Positions 1 through 10,350 are shown, numbered from the stretch's first letter. The stretch is 64,000 bases of DNA from Amycolatopsis alba DSM 44262 (GCF_000384215.1 NZ_KB913032.1:645021-709020), one strand, 5' to 3'. Notes: generated by a model from the letters alone, not told the origin. Numbers and translations: made by a program.

Positions 1-181
1 TGACGCGGACCGCGTCGCTCCCCGAATTCAGGGTGACCGTGGGGCCGTCGGCGGAGATCCCGGTCAGATCGCCCAGTTTGCCCGCCGCGGCCGCGGCGGG
101 ATCGGCGTGGGCGGCGACCGGGGAAAGCCCGAGCAGGGCCACTGCGGCCAAACTACCCAGGGATTGCGCAACTCTGCTCAT
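1..181 (-). CDS. Secreted protein, N-terminal fragment (possible glycoside hydrolase)
   Basis: Only the first 60 codons lie in the window; the gene runs off the left edge. The ATG at 179-181 opens a classical Sec signal peptide: Arg at position 3, a hydrophobic stretch at about residues 8-22, and an AHA-D cleavage-like site near residue 26. The mature start (Lys-Leu-Gly-Asp-Leu-Thr-Gly-Ile, then TVTLNSGSDAVRV) resembles the N-terminal beta-domain of secreted GH31-type alpha-glycosidases, but 33 mature residues are not enough to assign a family. Its promoter shares a 12-base motif with the promoter of the sugar-binding lipoprotein gene at 7498, so it probably belongs to the same DeoR regulon and may act outside the cell to release the imported sugar. 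Confidence 0.6.
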   Translation of the reverse strand, partial: MSRVAQSLGSLAAVALLGLSPVAAHADPAAAAAGKLGDLTGISADGPTVTLNSGSDAVRV

Positions 182-195
182 TCGAGACACCTTTC

Positions 196-247
196 GCGCA
201 TGAATACGCAATAGGGTCTCTGTATAGCGCACGGTTCGCGCAAAGTC
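196..247. promoter_or_regulatory. Candidate DeoR operator region upstream of the secreted protein gene
   Basis: This AT-richer stretch holds TACGCAATAGG (206-216) and TCGCGCAAAGTC (236-247). The second is repeated exactly at 7584-7595, and GCGCAATA-type copies recur at 7538-7548 and 10277-10287. The shared words lie only in front of the sugar-module genes. That fits operators for the DeoR protein encoded at 378-1163, though binding is inferred. Confidence 0.45.
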
Positions 248-311
248 ATCCGCCGAAGCGGTGCTGCCGACTTTCGTCGGGTCGGACGAAGATCCTTATG
301 CCACAAGGGAG

Positions 312-376
312 CCCAAGTACGTGAAGGCCCCCTTCCTGTACCTAGGCGCAAGGAAGGGGGCCTTCACGTACTTGGG
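312..376. terminator. Long perfect hairpin after the DeoR gene
   Basis: Two 26-base arms (312-337 and 351-376) are perfectly complementary around a 13-base loop. The arms carry the word GTGAAGGCCCCCTT, also seen near 52336-52380, and with a C-to-T variant at 36946-37000. It sits one base past the stop of the minus-strand DeoR gene and downstream of nothing on plus, so a role in ending that transcript is likely. It lacks a U-tract, as is usual for actinobacterial hairpins. Confidence 0.6.
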
Positions 377-377
377 A

Positions 378-1163
378 CTAGACGGCTTGGACCTCGACCC
401 CGGCGGCCTCGAAGGCCCGCAGCACCTTCGGATCGGCGTTGGAGTCCGTGACGAGGGCGTGCACCTGCGGCGTCGCGCAGATCCGCGCGAACGCCCGGCG
501 GCCCAGCTTCGAACCGTCGGCGACCGCGACGACGCGTTCCGACCGCTCGACCATCAGCCGGTTGATACTCGCCTCGCCCTCATGGTGGGCGAAGGCGCCG
601 GCCTCGGCGTCGAACGCGTCGACCCCGAGGAACAGCAGGTCGATCGTCAGTTCGCTGAGCACGCGCGTGGCCAGCGGACCACTGAGCTCGAACGACTGCG
701 GGCGCGCGACACCGCCGGTGACCACGATCTTCACATGCGGCCGTACCGCGAGTTCGTGCGCGATGTTCAGCGCGTTGGTGACCACCGTCAGCCCCGGCGA
801 ATCACGCAGGCCCGCCAGATCCGACCGCGTCGCGAGCGAACGCGCGACCCCGGCCGTCGTCGTCCCGCCGTTGAGGCCGACCACCATGCCCTGCGCCACG
901 AGCGACGCCGCGGCGACGCTGATCCGCTGTTTCTCGGGCACGTGCCGCGCGGTCTTGTACCGCAACGGCAGGTCGTAGGCGAGGTCGTTGGCCACCGCGC
1001 CACCACGGGTGCGGGTGAGCAACTGCTGCTCCGCCAGATGATCGAGATCGCGCCGGATCGTGGCCGCGGAGACGTTCAGCTCCTCGGCCACGTCCTCGAC
1101 GTCGATTTTCTCCCGCTGCCCCAGCAGGTCCAGCAGGGTGCTCAGCCGTTCGTGCCGGGCCAT
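378..1163 (-). CDS. DeoR-family transcriptional repressor of the sugar module
   Basis: A 261-residue DeoR/GlpR-type regulator. The N-terminal winged helix-turn-helix (about residues 1-57, including VSAATIRRDLDHL) is followed by a DeoR C-terminal sensor domain that normally binds a phosphorylated sugar; NGGTTTAGVARSLA at about residues 90-105 is the conserved phosphate-binding segment. I start it at the ATG at 1163 because AGGAG lies 8 bases upstream and family members begin MxRxERL; the 19 codons upstream look like shadow. It lies downstream of the ABC/aldolase module on the same strand, 126 bases after the DUF5107 gene, with its own upstream region containing TCGCGCA-like words. The likely effector is a product of the kinase or SIS enzyme of this cluster. 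Confidence 0.9.
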   Translation of the reverse strand: MARHERLSTLLDLLGQREKIDVEDVAEELNVSAATIRRDLDHLAEQQLLTRTRGGAVANDLAYDLPLRYKTARHVPEKQRISVAAASLVAQGMVVGLNGGTTTAGVARSLATRSDLAGLRDSPGLTVVTNALNIAHELAVRPHVKIVVTGGVARPQSFELSGPLATRVLSELTIDLLFLGVDAFDAEAGAFAHHEGEASINRLMVERSERVVAVADGSKLGRRAFARICATPQVHALVTDSNADPKVLRAFEAAGVEVQAV

Positions 1164-1289
1164 CGGCGCCACTCCTAGCTCGCTGCGGCCTATCGCGCAT
1201 GGCGTTGCGCTGTTGGCCACTGTTTCGAGCAGTATGCTGCATCGCGGTTGTCCGCCGCGAGCGGCACGCCGGTCGAGTGGCCCGGCCGG

Positions 1290-3142
1290 TCACTTCATCC
1301 GGAAGTCGTGGTGTTCCGGCAGCGGTTCATCGGAAACCGCCGCCCAGGTGTCCGAAAGCGACGTTTCCCCTTCCCTGATGTTCGCGACCTCGAAACCGTT
1401 GTCGTAGACGGCCTTGGCCCCGGCGAGGTCGCCTCGGGCGAGCCGGGTACGCGCGGTCAGGAGGGCGATCCGCCCTTCCACCGGAAGACCGTCCAGCAAC
1501 TCGCTCGCCTCTTCCGGGAGCCCCGCCGCGAGTTGCGCCGCGATCGCCTCGACCACCAAAGGGCGCAGCGACGGGGCGAGGGCAACCGCCCGCCGGTACA
1601 GCCAGGCGGCCTCGTGCCCGGCCGTGGCGACCGCGAGATTCCGCAGCGCCCAAGGGTTCTCGTCCGCCGAAACGGACTCGCGCCAGGCGCGGACCGCGTC
1701 CGACTGCCGTCCGGCTGCCCAGTGCGCGACGCCGCGGTGGTACCAGGTCAGCCAGTTCTTCGGGGCGTACTCCAGGAGATCCGCCCAGTACCGGTTCACC
1801 AGCGTCGGCGGGGGCACGGTGAGCGGGTCCCCGTCCGGCGGTGCGCCGCCGAGCAGCGCGAGCCACGGCTCCTGGTCCGGACCGAGTGAATCCTCGGGGA
1901 ACGGCGTGCCGGGCAGGCACATCGGCGCCCGCCGGCTCTCCAGCGCTCCCCAGCCGGAACCGGTGGCCAGGAAGGTTTCCGGGGTGACGTCGGCGATCTT
2001 CCGCCAAGCCTCGTGGTACTCGTCCAGCGTCTCGGCCGACGGCAAACCGGCGGCGACGGCCTCGCGAGCCACCGCCCAGTCGCTCCCGTGCACCGCCGCG
2101 GGATCCGCGGCGACCGGGCCGTAGGCCTCCAGCCAGTCCCAGCTCTCCCCCGGCGGCAACCGCAGATGCTCCAGCTGGGTGCGAGCCAGACCGGCCTGGA
2201 TCTCCAGGTAACCGCCCGCGCCGGGCGCCAGCCACTCCTGCCAGCGGCGACCGCCGGCGGACTCGCCCCACAGGAACAGTTTCCGCCCGCGCAAGCGGCC
2301 GGTGGACAGCTGGGCGAGCCCTGTCCCGTCCTCTTCGACGGCCGCGACCCACGGTCTTCCGGTCACCTCGAAGAAGTAGTCCGCCGCGGCTTCCGCACGG
2401 GACGGATAGGTCAGCTCGCCTGGGACGTCGACCAGGTCGAGGCGTCCCGAATAGCCGTAGTGCCACGCCTGTGTCGCGGGCGCCAGCACGCGGGTGCCCG
2501 CGTTCTGCGGCACCGCGATGTTCGACCACCAGTACACCGGGACGTCGCAGGGATGCGGATTCCGCACCCGTACCGCCACCAGCAGCTGGTCCGACCCGTC
2601 AGGCAGCCAGAAATCGATCTGGTACGGCAGGTCGCGAGTGCGTTCCCACTCCCACAGGCGCAGCAAGGGCGTACCGTCCGGGCCTTCGATCTCCGCGGCG
2701 AACATCGGCTCGCACGTCAGTGTCGTATGCCCGGTGCTCCCGAGGTTCCACTCGACGCCGCCGGCGAACCACGCGTCCCGCAGGGCGAGGTTCGCCGGCT
2801 GGAACACCGGGTTGCGGTAGAGCAGCTCACGCCCGGACGGCTTGTGGACCAGCGAATACAGCCGCCCGCCGAGCGACGGCAGCACCGTGGCGCGGAGCTT
2901 GTCGTTCTCCAGCACCATCGCCGGAAGCTCGCGTTCGGTGCGCTCGCGCGTGTAGCCGTCCTGCAGCAGGCACGGCAACGTGGTGTCGAGGCGGCCGTAC
3001 CCGATGTTCTCCGCCAGGTCCGGCGGCAGTTCGTCCACATTGGACACCTTGGCCACCGCTTCGGGTTTCCGTAGCGGTGGCAGCGGGTTCTCCGGTCCCA
3101 GCCCGGCGGCCGGGAGCACCAGCCCGGTGCGGTACAGGCGGG

Positions 3143-3146
<4 letters not shown>
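1290..3146 (-). CDS. DUF5107 domain protein with TPR-like C-terminus
   Basis: A 618-residue cytoplasmic protein with no signal peptide. Residues about 60-340 match the DUF5107 pattern (VLPSLGGRLYSLVHKPSGRE, then Trp-Trp-Ser-Asn-Ile), a galactose-mutarotase-like beta-supersandwich. Residues about 430-610 form helical repeats of the TPR type (NWLTWYHRGVAHWAAG, ALRNLAVA). The start ATG overlaps the stop of the ABC ATPase gene by four bases (ATGA), so the two are translationally coupled in the importer operon. DUF5107 proteins commonly sit with sugar ABC systems in Actinobacteria, but I know of no settled activity. A carbohydrate epimerase or glycosidase-like role on the imported sugar is inference. 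Confidence 0.8.
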
Positions 3147-4210
<1,064 letters not shown>

Positions 4211-4216
4211 CAGGTC

Positions 4217-5146
4217 CTACTTTCCGGCGCCGAGGGTCAGGCCGGTGATGATCCGGCGGGCGAGCACGAGGTAGAGCACGAGCATCGGGAGCACGACGAT
4301 CGCCACCCCGGCGATCAGGCCGCCGTACTCCGACTGGTAGCTCGCGGCCCCGTAGAAGGTGAAGAGCGCGCGGGAGAGCGTGAAATGCGCCTGGTCCTTG
4401 AGGAACACGATCGCCAGCAGCGTCTCGTTCCACAGGCCGATGGCGTTCAGCGTCAGCGCGGTGATCATGCCGCCGCGGGTCAGCGGCAGCATGACCGAGA
4501 AGAACGTGCGCATCGGCGACGCGCCGTCGAGCGCGGCCGCCTCCTCCAGTTCGTCCGGCAGCGACCGGAAGAAGCCGGTCATCAGGAACACCGTGAACGG
4601 GATGGACAGGGCCACGTACAGCACGAACAGGCCGTACTCGTTGTCCATGTGGACTTTGCTCAGCACCACGAACAGCGGGATGATCACGGTCTGGAACGGC
4701 ACGCCCATGCCGATCGCGACGACGTTCGTCATCGGTCCCGCGCCGCGGACACCCAGCCTGGTCAGGGCGTACGCGCACGGCGCCGAAACGACGACGGTCA
4801 CGACGGTCGCCAGCCCGACCAGGACCACGGTGGTGAGCACGGCGTCGCCGAAGCCCGCGTTGTTCCAGGCGTAGATGAAGTTCCGGAACGGCTTGCCGAC
4901 GTTGAACCATTGATACGGCAGGGCGAACGGCTTGGTGAAGATCTCCACCGGCGTCTTGAACGACGCCGTGAGCAGCCAGTACAGCACCAGGATGTTGCCC
5001 GCGGTGAACAGCCACACGATCGTGGAGCCCACGACGCGCAACGGACTGAACCGTTTCGAGCCCGGTGCCGGACGCGGTTTCCGCGGCGGCTTGCGCACCG
5101 GTTTCGCCGGTCGCCGCGCGGGCGCCTCGACGTCGGTGACGGACAT
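4217..5146 (-). CDS. Sugar ABC transporter permease (MalG/LacG type)
   Basis: A 309-residue inner-membrane permease with six predicted membrane segments and the EAA loop near residues 205-225 (ELEEAAALDGASPMRTFFSVMLP) that docks to the ATPase. I choose the ATG at 5146 because GGGAG lies 5 bases upstream; the ORF could also open at 5185, inside the upstream permease gene. The first 40 residues are a Pro/Arg-rich cytoplasmic tail. It is the second permease of the importer and normally pairs with the MalF-type subunit encoded just upstream. Confidence 0.93.
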   Translation of the reverse strand: MSVTDVEAPARRPAKPVRKPPRKPRPAPGSKRFSPLRVVGSTIVWLFTAGNILVLYWLLTASFKTPVEIFTKPFALPYQWFNVGKPFRNFIYAWNNAGFGDAVLTTVVLVGLATVVTVVVSAPCAYALTRLGVRGAGPMTNVVAIGMGVPFQTVIIPLFVVLSKVHMDNEYGLFVLYVALSIPFTVFLMTGFFRSLPDELEEAAALDGASPMRTFFSVMLPLTRGGMITALTLNAIGLWNETLLAIVFLKDQAHFTLSRALFTFYGAASYQSEYGGLIAGVAIVVLPMLVLYLVLARRIITGLTLGAGK

Positions 5147-5165
5147 TTCGTCTCCCATAGACAAC

Positions 5166-6107
5166 TCAGAACTGGATCGCGTCACGGCGCATCAAACGAC
5201 GGAGCAGGACGACGAGCACGGACACCAGCGCGATCATCGCCACCGCGCAGGCGCAGGCGGCACCGAAGTCCGGGGTGCCGTTCGAGCCGAAGGTCCGGTC
5301 GAACACGTAGATCCCCAGCGTCCACGCCTCGTTGGGCGGGGCGTAGGTGCCCGGCCCGGCCAGCACGAACACCAGCTCGAAGATCTTGAGCGCGTTGATC
5401 GTCCACAGCACCCCGGCGACGCCGACGACGTCCCAGGTCATCGGCAGCGTGATGTTCTTGAACTTCTGCCACGGCGACGCGCCGCCCAGTTCCGCGTCCT
5501 CGTAGAGGTACGGCGGGATACGGTCGACCGCGGCCATCAGGATGGTGATGTAGAAGCCCGAACTGGCCCAGATCAGCGATGCCGTCACCACACCGGTCAC
5601 ATTGGACGGTGCGAGGAACTTCGCCGCGTCCGCGCCGAGGCTTTCCAGCACGTAGTTCGCCAGGCCCTGTTTCCCCGGCTGGTACTTGAAGACGAAGCCC
5701 AGGAACATCCCGAGCGCCACCGGTGCCACGATGTTCGGGAAGAACAGGATGGCGCGGACGATCTTCCCGCCCTTCATGTCCCGCAGCACCATGGTGAACA
5801 GGAAGGCCAGGGCGAACGTGCCGATCCCGCCGAGGAACACGTAGATCAGCGTGTTGCCGAACGCGTACTGGAACGAGTCGCTCGACACCATCTGCGTGTA
5901 GTTGGTGACGCCGTTGGGTTTCGGTGTGTCCCCCGCCCCGGCCCAGCTGGTGAAGCTCAGCACCACGGTCGCGATCGTCGGCAGCACCAGGAAGGCCAGG
6001 TACAGCACCAGCGCAGGCGCGGCGAACGGCCAGAACAGCCGTTTCTTGCGACGCAGGTGCGCGCCGGCTTTCACGGCCCGTGCCGGAGTCGTCGTGACCG
6101 TGGCCAT
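5166..6107 (-). CDS. Sugar ABC transporter permease (MalF/LacF type)
   Basis: A 313-residue permease with six predicted membrane segments. The EAA-type loop is visible as YEDAELGGASPWQKFKNITLP near residues 208-228. Its ATG shares one base with the TGA of the binding-protein gene (TGATG), so translation is coupled. It partners with the MalG-type protein and the ATPase of this operon to import a sugar or small oligosaccharide. The N-terminus has a basic stretch (RRKKR at about 18-22) just before the first membrane segment, consistent with an inside N-terminus. Confidence 0.93.
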   Translation of the reverse strand: MATVTTTPARAVKAGAHLRRKKRLFWPFAAPALVLYLAFLVLPTIATVVLSFTSWAGAGDTPKPNGVTNYTQMVSSDSFQYAFGNTLIYVFLGGIGTFALAFLFTMVLRDMKGGKIVRAILFFPNIVAPVALGMFLGFVFKYQPGKQGLANYVLESLGADAAKFLAPSNVTGVVTASLIWASSGFYITILMAAVDRIPPYLYEDAELGGASPWQKFKNITLPMTWDVVGVAGVLWTINALKIFELVFVLAGPGTYAPPNEAWTLGIYVFDRTFGSNGTPDFGAACACAVAMIALVSVLVVLLRRLMRRDAIQF

Positions 6108-7498
6108 CAACCCTGGTTCTTCCAGAACTCGGCGCCCTTGGTGGCGAGCTGGTCCACGAACTGCTCCGGGGTGATCTGGCCCTTCAGCAGCGCGATGTCG
6201 GCCGGGTCGAAGACGTCGGTCTGCCATTTGCCGCCGGCGATGCCGTCGATCCCGTCGTACTGCAGGACGTGTTCCTTCTTCGGGTCGTCCAGCGCGGCCT
6301 TGACCTGCTTGAGGTCGTCCGGCACGGCGAGGTCGGCGCGCGGCACGAGGTTGTCGGCCACCGCGGGGATCCCGGAAAGCAGGTCCTTGTTGAGGAAGTA
6401 GGCGATGAACGCCTTGGCAGCCTCGGCGTGCTTGGCCTTCTTGGTCACCGAGAAGCCGATCGACATCTGCTCGACGGTGTCGTGCGTGGCGCCCGCGGGC
6501 ATCGGGAACTGGAAGGAGCCGTAGTTGATCTTCGTCCCGGCGCCCTGCTTGTCCAGGTATTCGCGGGTCTCGCTCGGCGCCCAGCTGCCGACATAGAGGA
6601 AACGGGAGTCGCCGTCGGCCCAGCGCTGCTGCACCTGCGGGAACTTCGCCGCGTCCCAGCCGTCGATGAAGTGCTTGGGCAGCTTCGCGGTTTCGGCGGC
6701 GGCCTTGAGGAAACCGGGCTCGGTCTTCCACGCCTGGCCGGTCTTGTCGGTGGCCGCCTTGTAGATGCCGCCCGCGCCGACGTAGCGCTCGGCGAGCTGG
6801 GTGAAGAAGTACATGTTGTAGAACGGGATATCGCCGTCGAGGCTGATCGCGGACTTGCCGTCGGCCTTGGCCTTGTCGAACAGGCCGATCAGCTCGTCCA
6901 TCGTCTTCGGCTGCTGGATGTCGCCGGCGGTGTCCTTGTTGAACCACCAGGCGCTCGACTGGATCGTGTACGGGACCATGAAGTTGTGGCCCTCGCGGTC
7001 CTTGTTCTGCGGGAAGTCGTACGAGCTGGGCGAAAGCACGTCCTTGACGGTCTTGTCACCCTCGCCGACCTTCATCGCGAAAACGTCGTCGACGCTCTGC
7101 GTGCCGCCCGGCGTCATGATCGCGGCGCCGACCTTGCTGACGTCCTGATCGAACAGGTCCGGCACGGCGTCGGTGTTCAGCGCGGGCACCAGGTTCTGGG
7201 TGTAGGCCTTGCGGCCCAGCCACTGCACGTCGACCTTGACGCCGGTCTTCTCCTGGAAACATTTGAAGGCCTTCTGCAGGACCTTGCCTTGCGGCTCGTC
7301 GGCCGTCCACATGGACCAGTACGTGAATTCCTTGTCCGTGGCGGGTTTCACCCCCGCTTCGGGACAGGGCGCGTTGAGGAACTGGTCGACGCCAGGGAGG
7401 GCGTTCTCGCCGGTGCCTCCGGCCGTGTCCCCGCCGCCGCATCCCGCGAGCAGGAGCGCCGCCCCTGCCGTCAATGCCGTGAGCCTGCCTACCCGCAT
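6107..7498 (-). CDS. Sugar-binding lipoprotein of the ABC importer
   Basis: A 463-residue extracytoplasmic solute-binding protein of family 1 (CUT1). The N-terminus is a lipoprotein signal with lipobox LLLAGC; Cys20 would be lipidated, anchoring it to the outer face of the membrane. A WSMWTADEPQG-type start to lobe 1 and repeated aromatic residues for sugar stacking follow. The ATG at 7498 is chosen because it gives the signal peptide and has AGGTGG upstream; the extra 27 codons of the longer reading frame are promoter. It is the first gene of the importer operon running to 1290. The substrate cannot be read from sequence; the adjacent enzymes suggest an amino- or galacto-configured sugar. 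Confidence 0.93.
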   Translation of the reverse strand: MRVGRLTALTAGAALLLAGCGGGDTAGGTGENALPGVDQFLNAPCPEAGVKPATDKEFTYWSMWTADEPQGKVLQKAFKCFQEKTGVKVDVQWLGRKAYTQNLVPALNTDAVPDLFDQDVSKVGAAIMTPGGTQSVDDVFAMKVGEGDKTVKDVLSPSSYDFPQNKDREGHNFMVPYTIQSSAWWFNKDTAGDIQQPKTMDELIGLFDKAKADGKSAISLDGDIPFYNMYFFTQLAERYVGAGGIYKAATDKTGQAWKTEPGFLKAAAETAKLPKHFIDGWDAAKFPQVQQRWADGDSRFLYVGSWAPSETREYLDKQGAGTKINYGSFQFPMPAGATHDTVEQMSIGFSVTKKAKHAEAAKAFIAYFLNKDLLSGIPAVADNLVPRADLAVPDDLKQVKAALDDPKKEHVLQYDGIDGIAGGKWQTDVFDPADIALLKGQITPEQFVDQLATKGAEFWKNQG

Positions 7499-7619
7499 CC
7501 GCCACCACCTGGATCGAAGATCACACAAGTTCTGCTTGTTATTGCGCAGTTTCGTAAGGTTTCGCGCACATGTCAACACTCAATCGCGCAAAGTCTGCTT
7601 AATCGTCACCTTGACCGGT
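7499..7619 (-). promoter_or_regulatory. Promoter/operator region of the ABC importer operon
   Basis: This 121-base spacer has lower GC than its surroundings. It contains TGCGCAATAAC (reverse strand of 7538-7548), TTCGCGCA (7561-7568) and TCGCGCAAAGTC (7584-7595). Similar words occur before the secreted-protein gene and before the SIS gene, so they are candidate sites for the module's DeoR repressor. No hairpin for the upstream aldolase gene was recognised here. Confidence 0.5.
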
Positions 7620-8462
7620 TCAACCCTGATCAAGCTTGAGCACTCCCAAGAGCCGCCGCACCTCGACGGCGACCGCGGCCCGTCCGGCACCGAGGTACTT
7701 CCGCGGGTCCACCCGGTCCGGATGCGCACGCCAATCGTCCGCGACGGCCGCGGTGAACACCTTGTTGAGCTGGGTGGCGATATTGATCTTCGTCATCCCG
7801 GCGCGCACCGCTTCGGCCAGCCCGTCGTCGGGCACGCCGGACGAACCGTGCAGCACCAGCGGCACCGGGACCCGCTCCTTCAGCCGTGCGATCAGCTCGA
7901 AGTCCAGCGCGGCGTCGCGGGTGAGCATGGCGTGCGAACTGCCCACCGCCACCGCCAGCGCGTCGACGCCGGTGGACGCGACGAACTCCGCCGCCTCGTC
8001 CGGATCGGTGCGCGCGCCGGGTGCGTGGACGCCGTCCTTGCCCCCGACCTCGCCGAGTTCGGCTTCGACCCACACTCCGTGGTCGTGGCAGTACGCGGCG
8101 ACTTCACGCGTCACGCGTACGTTGTCGGTGTAGTCCAGTTTGGACGCGTCGAACATGACGGAGCCGAAGCCGAGCGATACGGCCTCACGGACAAGGTCGG
8201 CCGATTCGGCGTGGTCGAGATGCACCGCGACCGGCATGGCCGCATCCCTGGCCGCGGCCAGCGCCGCCGTGCCGACCGGCACCAGTGAGCCGTGGTATTT
8301 CACGGCGTTCTGGCTCAGCTGCACGATCACCGGCGCTTCCGCCTCGGCGGCCCCGTCGACGATCGCGGTGATGTGTTCGAGCTGGATCGCGTTGAACGCG
8401 CCGCAGCCTTGCCGGGCCGACGCGGCGGCTCCGACGATCTCCCCGGTTCCCACCAGAGGCAT
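7620..8462 (-). CDS. Class II sugar-bisphosphate aldolase (GatY/KbaY/Fba family)
   Basis: A 280-residue zinc-dependent class II aldolase. HLDHAE near residues 78-83 supplies a metal ligand and the catalytic region, VEAELGEVGGKDG (about 128-140) is the conserved glycine/glutamate segment, and LVLHGSSG with KINIAT forms the phosphate-binding end. Such enzymes split tagatose-1,6- or fructose-1,6-bisphosphate into DHAP and glyceraldehyde-3-phosphate. I start it at the ATG at 8462 (AGGAG 8 bases upstream), 11 bases after the kinase gene; the longer ORF runs back into that gene. Next to a PfkB kinase and an AgaS-like protein, the tagatose-bisphosphate reaction is the best guess, but fructose specificity is not excluded. 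Confidence 0.88.
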   Translation of the reverse strand: MPLVGTGEIVGAAASARQGCGAFNAIQLEHITAIVDGAAEAEAPVIVQLSQNAVKYHGSLVPVGTAALAAARDAAMPVAVHLDHAESADLVREAVSLGFGSVMFDASKLDYTDNVRVTREVAAYCHDHGVWVEAELGEVGGKDGVHAPGARTDPDEAAEFVASTGVDALAVAVGSSHAMLTRDAALDFELIARLKERVPVPLVLHGSSGVPDDGLAEAVRAGMTKINIATQLNKVFTAAVADDWRAHPDRVDPRKYLGAGRAAVAVEVRRLLGVLKLDQG

Positions 8463-8473
8463 GACGGTTTCTC

Positions 8474-9364
8474 CTAATCCGGGCGGGCGCGCACGGCGAC
8501 CAGCCCCTGTTCGGCTTGGTAGTGCGCGAGGTCGACGTCGCCGGCGAGCGGGCCGAGCACGGCCGCGCCGGACAGCGCGACGGCCCGGCGCAGGATGTCC
8601 GGCCACGATTCGCCTTCGCTCAAGCCCAGTGCGAGCGCCGCGACGACGGCGTCGCCCGCGCCGGTGGTGTTGCCACGCAGCACAGTGGATGGTGCCGCGT
8701 GCCAGCTGCCGGAGCCGGTCACCGCCAGCAGCCCCTCGGAGCCCAGCGAGACGACGACGGCGCCCGCTCCCGCCCTGCGGAGTTCGGCCGCGGCGGCCAC
8801 CGGGTCCCGCAGGCCGGTGACCTCGCGCAGTTCGTCGGCGTTCGGCTTGACCACGGACGGCCGTCCGGCCAAGCCGTCGAGCAGGGCTTGGCCGGAAGTG
8901 TCCAAAATGGACTCAGAGTCTCCGAGGAGGTCCGCGTAGCTCCCGGCTCCCGGCGGGAGGCTGCCCGAACAGACGAGCACATCCGGTTTCCGGGTTCGAA
9001 CGGACGCCGCAAACGCTTGCCACTCGTCTTCGGCGAGCCGGGGACCGGGCTCGTTCAGCAGCGTGACCGAACCGTCGTCCGCCAGGACCGTGGTGGTGCG
9101 CCGGGTCTCCCCGCCGATCGGGACGACCTCGGCCGGAATGCCCGCCGCCGCGAGGTCGTCCTCGACGACGGACCCCGTCGCACCACCGGCGGTGAGGATC
9201 GCGCGGACGTCGGCACCGAGCGCGCGCAGCACACGGGCGACGTTGACACCCTTGCCGCCCGCCCGGTGCCGCACGTCCCTCACCCGATGCACCTCGCCCG
9301 GCCGGAGACCGTCCACCGTGTACGTGACGTCCAGCGCGGTGTTCGGCGTGACGGTGACGATCAC
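8474..9364 (-). CDS. PfkB-family hexose-phosphate kinase (1-phosphofructokinase/tagatose-6-phosphate kinase)
   Basis: A 296-residue ribokinase-fold kinase of the LacC/FruK branch. It begins with the family's MIVTVTPNTALD, carries AGGKGVNVAR (about 35-44) for substrate binding, and ends with the catalytic GNTTGAGDA motif (about 227-235), whose Asp is the general base. It should phosphorylate tagatose-6-phosphate or fructose-1-phosphate to the bisphosphate used by the aldolase encoded next. The GTG start at 9364 follows the SIS gene stop by seven bases. The middle gene of a three-gene operon (10253 to 7620). Confidence 0.9.
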   Translation of the reverse strand: MIVTVTPNTALDVTYTVDGLRPGEVHRVRDVRHRAGGKGVNVARVLRALGADVRAILTAGGATGSVVEDDLAAAGIPAEVVPIGGETRRTTTVLADDGSVTLLNEPGPRLAEDEWQAFAASVRTRKPDVLVCSGSLPPGAGSYADLLGDSESILDTSGQALLDGLAGRPSVVKPNADELREVTGLRDPVAAAAELRRAGAGAVVVSLGSEGLLAVTGSGSWHAAPSTVLRGNTTGAGDAVVAALALGLSEGESWPDILRRAVALSGAAVLGPLAGDVDLAHYQAEQGLVAVRARPD

Positions 9365-9371
9365 GGCGGCC

Positions 9372-10253
9372 TCAGGTCAGGACGACGGAACGGGTGAGAC
9401 TGCGGGGGTTGTCCGGGTCGAGCCCCTTGCGGGCGGCGATCGCCCCGGCGACGCGCTGCGCGCGGACCAGGTCGGCAAGCGGGTCCAGGCCGCTCTCGAC
9501 GAACAGGCCGCCCGCGCGGGCGACGTCCTCGGCCAGCCCCTCCGGCGCCTGCCCGAACATCCAGGTCACGCGGCCGGGTTCGCTGATGCTGATCGGGCCG
9601 TGCCGGTAGTCCCACGCCGGATACGACTCGGTCCACAGCAGACAGGCTTCGCGGAACTTGAGCGCCGCTTCGTTCGCGATGCCCACCGACCAGCCGGTGC
9701 CGAGGAAACTGAACTGCTCCGCGCTCACCAGTTCTTCGGGCAACGGTTCGGCGAGCACGCGTTCGGCCTGATCGGCGACCGCGGTCAGGTCCTCGCCGAG
9801 GTGCGCCCGCAGCATCGCCAGCGCGGTCGTGGCGAAGCGGGTCTGCACGACCGAGCGTTCGTCCACGACGGACAGGTCGACGATCGTGTCCGCAGCGTTC
9901 TCGATCTCGGGCGGCACGCCGGTGATCGCGATGGTCGGCGTCTTGCCCCGCAGCTTCGCCAGCAGGGCGTGGACCTCGGTCGTCGTACCCGACCGGGTCA
10001 GCGCCACGACATGGTCGTAGCCACGACCCACCGGGAATTCCGACGCGGCGAAGGCGTCGGTCTCGCCGAGCCCCGCGGACTCGCGAAGGACGGCGTACGC
10101 CTGCCCGATGAACCACGACGTGCCGCAGCCGACGATCGCGACCCGCGCGCCCGGCGGCGGCAGCAGATCACTGTTCGCCGAGGCCAGGGCCGCCGCGTCC
10201 CGCCAGCAGCCGGGCTGGCTCGCGATCTCCGCCGCCATGAAGGTCCCGCTCAT
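9372..10253 (-). CDS. SIS-domain sugar-phosphate isomerase/deaminase (AgaS-like)
   Basis: A 293-residue protein with two SIS domains, at about residues 30-160 and 190-285. VGCGTSWF and LTRSGTTTEV in the first are the phosphosugar-binding Ser/Thr loops. The arrangement and the opening (M-x-x-E-I-x-x-Q-P) resemble AgaS/GlmS-isomerase-half proteins that deaminate or isomerise amino-sugar phosphates. I start at the ATG at 10253 with GGGGAG close upstream; a later ATG at 10238 also fits the family. With the kinase and aldolase downstream it would complete a galactosamine-6-phosphate to triose route. No deacetylase (AgaA/NagA) is in the window. Confidence 0.85.
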   Translation of the reverse strand: MSGTFMAAEIASQPGCWRDAAALASANSDLLPPPGARVAIVGCGTSWFIGQAYAVLRESAGLGETDAFAASEFPVGRGYDHVVALTRSGTTTEVHALLAKLRGKTPTIAITGVPPEIENAADTIVDLSVVDERSVVQTRFATTALAMLRAHLGEDLTAVADQAERVLAEPLPEELVSAEQFSFLGTGWSVGIANEAALKFREACLLWTESYPAWDYRHGPISISEPGRVTWMFGQAPEGLAEDVARAGGLFVESGLDPLADLVRAQRVAGAIAARKGLDPDNPRSLTRSVVLT

Positions 10254-10350
10254 GAACTCCCCATCCGTGCCAGTTGTGCGCAATAGCTGTCACGTTAGGT
10301 GCAGTTTTGTGCAACGTCAATGCTCTGTTAGCGCACTTTCACGCAATTGT
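10254..10350 (-). promoter_or_regulatory. Promoter/operator region of the SIS-kinase-aldolase operon
   Basis: An AT-richer spacer with TGCGCAATAGC (10277-10287), GTGCAACG (about 10309), GCGCACTTTCACGCAA (10331-10346) and other CGCAA words. The TGCGCAATARC word matches sites at 206-216 and, reversed, 7538-7548. This suggests shared repression of all three units by the DeoR protein. Confidence 0.45.

Noticed and set aside
261..1178. Long plus-strand frame opposite the DeoR gene
   Set aside because: Antisense shadow: Arg-rich, no start signals, while the DeoR frame has clear family motifs.
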